DNA of 12,525 nt, taken from assembly GCA_007128495.1 (NCBI GenBank), contig SKXH01000228.1, positions 1-12,525 of the forward strand, in the 5' to 3' direction. The translations under genes were made by a program, and so were the position numbers. The notes beneath the pieces are model-generated. The model made no database searches. It had not been told where the DNA came from and was given only the letters and a program-made list of their open reading frames with translations. This DNA is from Bacteroidota bacterium (GTDB lineage Bacteria; Bacteroidota; Ignavibacteria; T3Sed10-11). Positions 12,119 through 12,525 of this stretch are shown here, piece after piece (position 1 is the first letter of the stretch; each line of letters opens with the position of its first letter).

Positions 12119-12525
12119 ATGAAAAATTTATCACTGACCTCAGAACCATTATGGTTCAAAGATGCGATTATTTATGAACTTCACGTAAAAGCGTTTCAGG
12201 ATAGCAACGGGGACGGTATCGGGGATTTTAAGGGACTAACGCAGCGACTGGATTATCTCGAAGACCTTGGCGTTACCGCTATCTGGCTGCTCCCGTTTTA
12301 TCCATCACCGCTCCGGGATGACGGTTACGATATTGCCGATTACTTTAGCATACATCCCGATTACGGAACAATGCGCGACTTCAAATCATTTTTACGTGAA
12401 GCGCACAAACGCGGCATCAGAGTAATCACGGAGCTTGTCATCAACCATACCTCGGAACAACACGAATGGTTTCAAAAATCACGAAGGGCAAATCCGGGTT
12501 CACCGTGGAGGGATTTTTACGTATG
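12119..12525 (+). CDS. treS: Trehalose synthase (maltose glucosylmutase), 3' end cut by the window
   Basis: The first 135 codons of a GH13 enzyme that interconverts trehalose and maltose. LWFKDAIIYELHVKAFQDSN (about 11-30), GDGIGDFKGLTQRLDYLEDLG, then PFYPSPLRDDGYDIADYFSI and ELVINHTSEQHEWFQKSRR (conserved GH13 region I) are characteristic of TreS rather than of glucosidases. The catalytic Asp and Glu lie beyond the window. In many bacteria TreS is fused or linked to maltokinase (Pep2/Mak), which makes the maltose 1-phosphate used by GlgE; whether it is fused here cannot be seen. It begins 18 bp after the glgE stop with only a weak GAG ribosome site, so translational coupling or co-transcription with glgE is likely. 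Confidence 0.92.
   Translation, partial: MKNLSLTSEPLWFKDAIIYELHVKAFQDSNGDGIGDFKGLTQRLDYLEDLGVTAIWLLPFYPSPLRDDGYDIADYFSIHPDYGTMRDFKSFLREAHKRGIRVITELVINHTSEQHEWFQKSRRANPGSPWRDFYV

Overview
The window is a compact, bacterial accessory region of moderate GC content. Almost everything is on the + strand, with one gene on the - strand. Shine-Dalgarno sites are present at several genes but weak or missing at others. The intergenic gaps carry many imperfect inverted repeats of the 'CACGGAG', 'GCCACCAAAACA' and 'AACACAGAT' kind. From general experience these are common in Chlorobi/Ignavibacteria, Bacteroidota and related environmental lineages. Lineage is therefore only a guess (FCB-like Gram-negative, low confidence); there is no rRNA or other marker here.

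Region 1 (1-4049) is built around an arsenite pump. It has a 5'-truncated ArsA ATPase, an FmdB-type zinc ribbon, a small thioredoxin-fold-like protein with one cysteine, a double-domain universal stress protein, and a full-length ArsB. Region 2 (4090-4980) has two adjacent YlbF-family helical proteins, both ending in cysteine. A 339-bp gap with a clear intrinsic terminator and two copies of a modular hairpin repeat closes this block.

Region 3 (5286-9769) is a second metal(loid)/thiol module. It runs: an ArsR-family repressor with a CxC sensor motif, a DUF318/ArsP-type permease, a small CPRC thioredoxin, a decayed TauE/SafE exporter gene, a second CPSC thioredoxin, and a zinc-ribbon/transmembrane/DUF2318-like protein. 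A convergent gene on the - strand encodes a MauE/DoxX membrane protein fused to a CPDC thioredoxin-like domain. The arsR gene and the permease gene each have a near-identical operator-like palindrome upstream (16 of 19 bases shared), so they probably share regulation by this ArsR. The joint picture, which is inference, is efflux of a thiophilic metal or metalloid coupled to electron or thiol supply on both faces of the membrane.

Region 4 (10115-12525) is unrelated carbohydrate metabolism: glgE (maltosyltransferase) followed 18 bp later by the start of treS (trehalose synthase), the core of the trehalose-to-alpha-glucan (GlgE) pathway. Region 4 is separated from region 3 by a 345-bp gap holding a nested inverted repeat.
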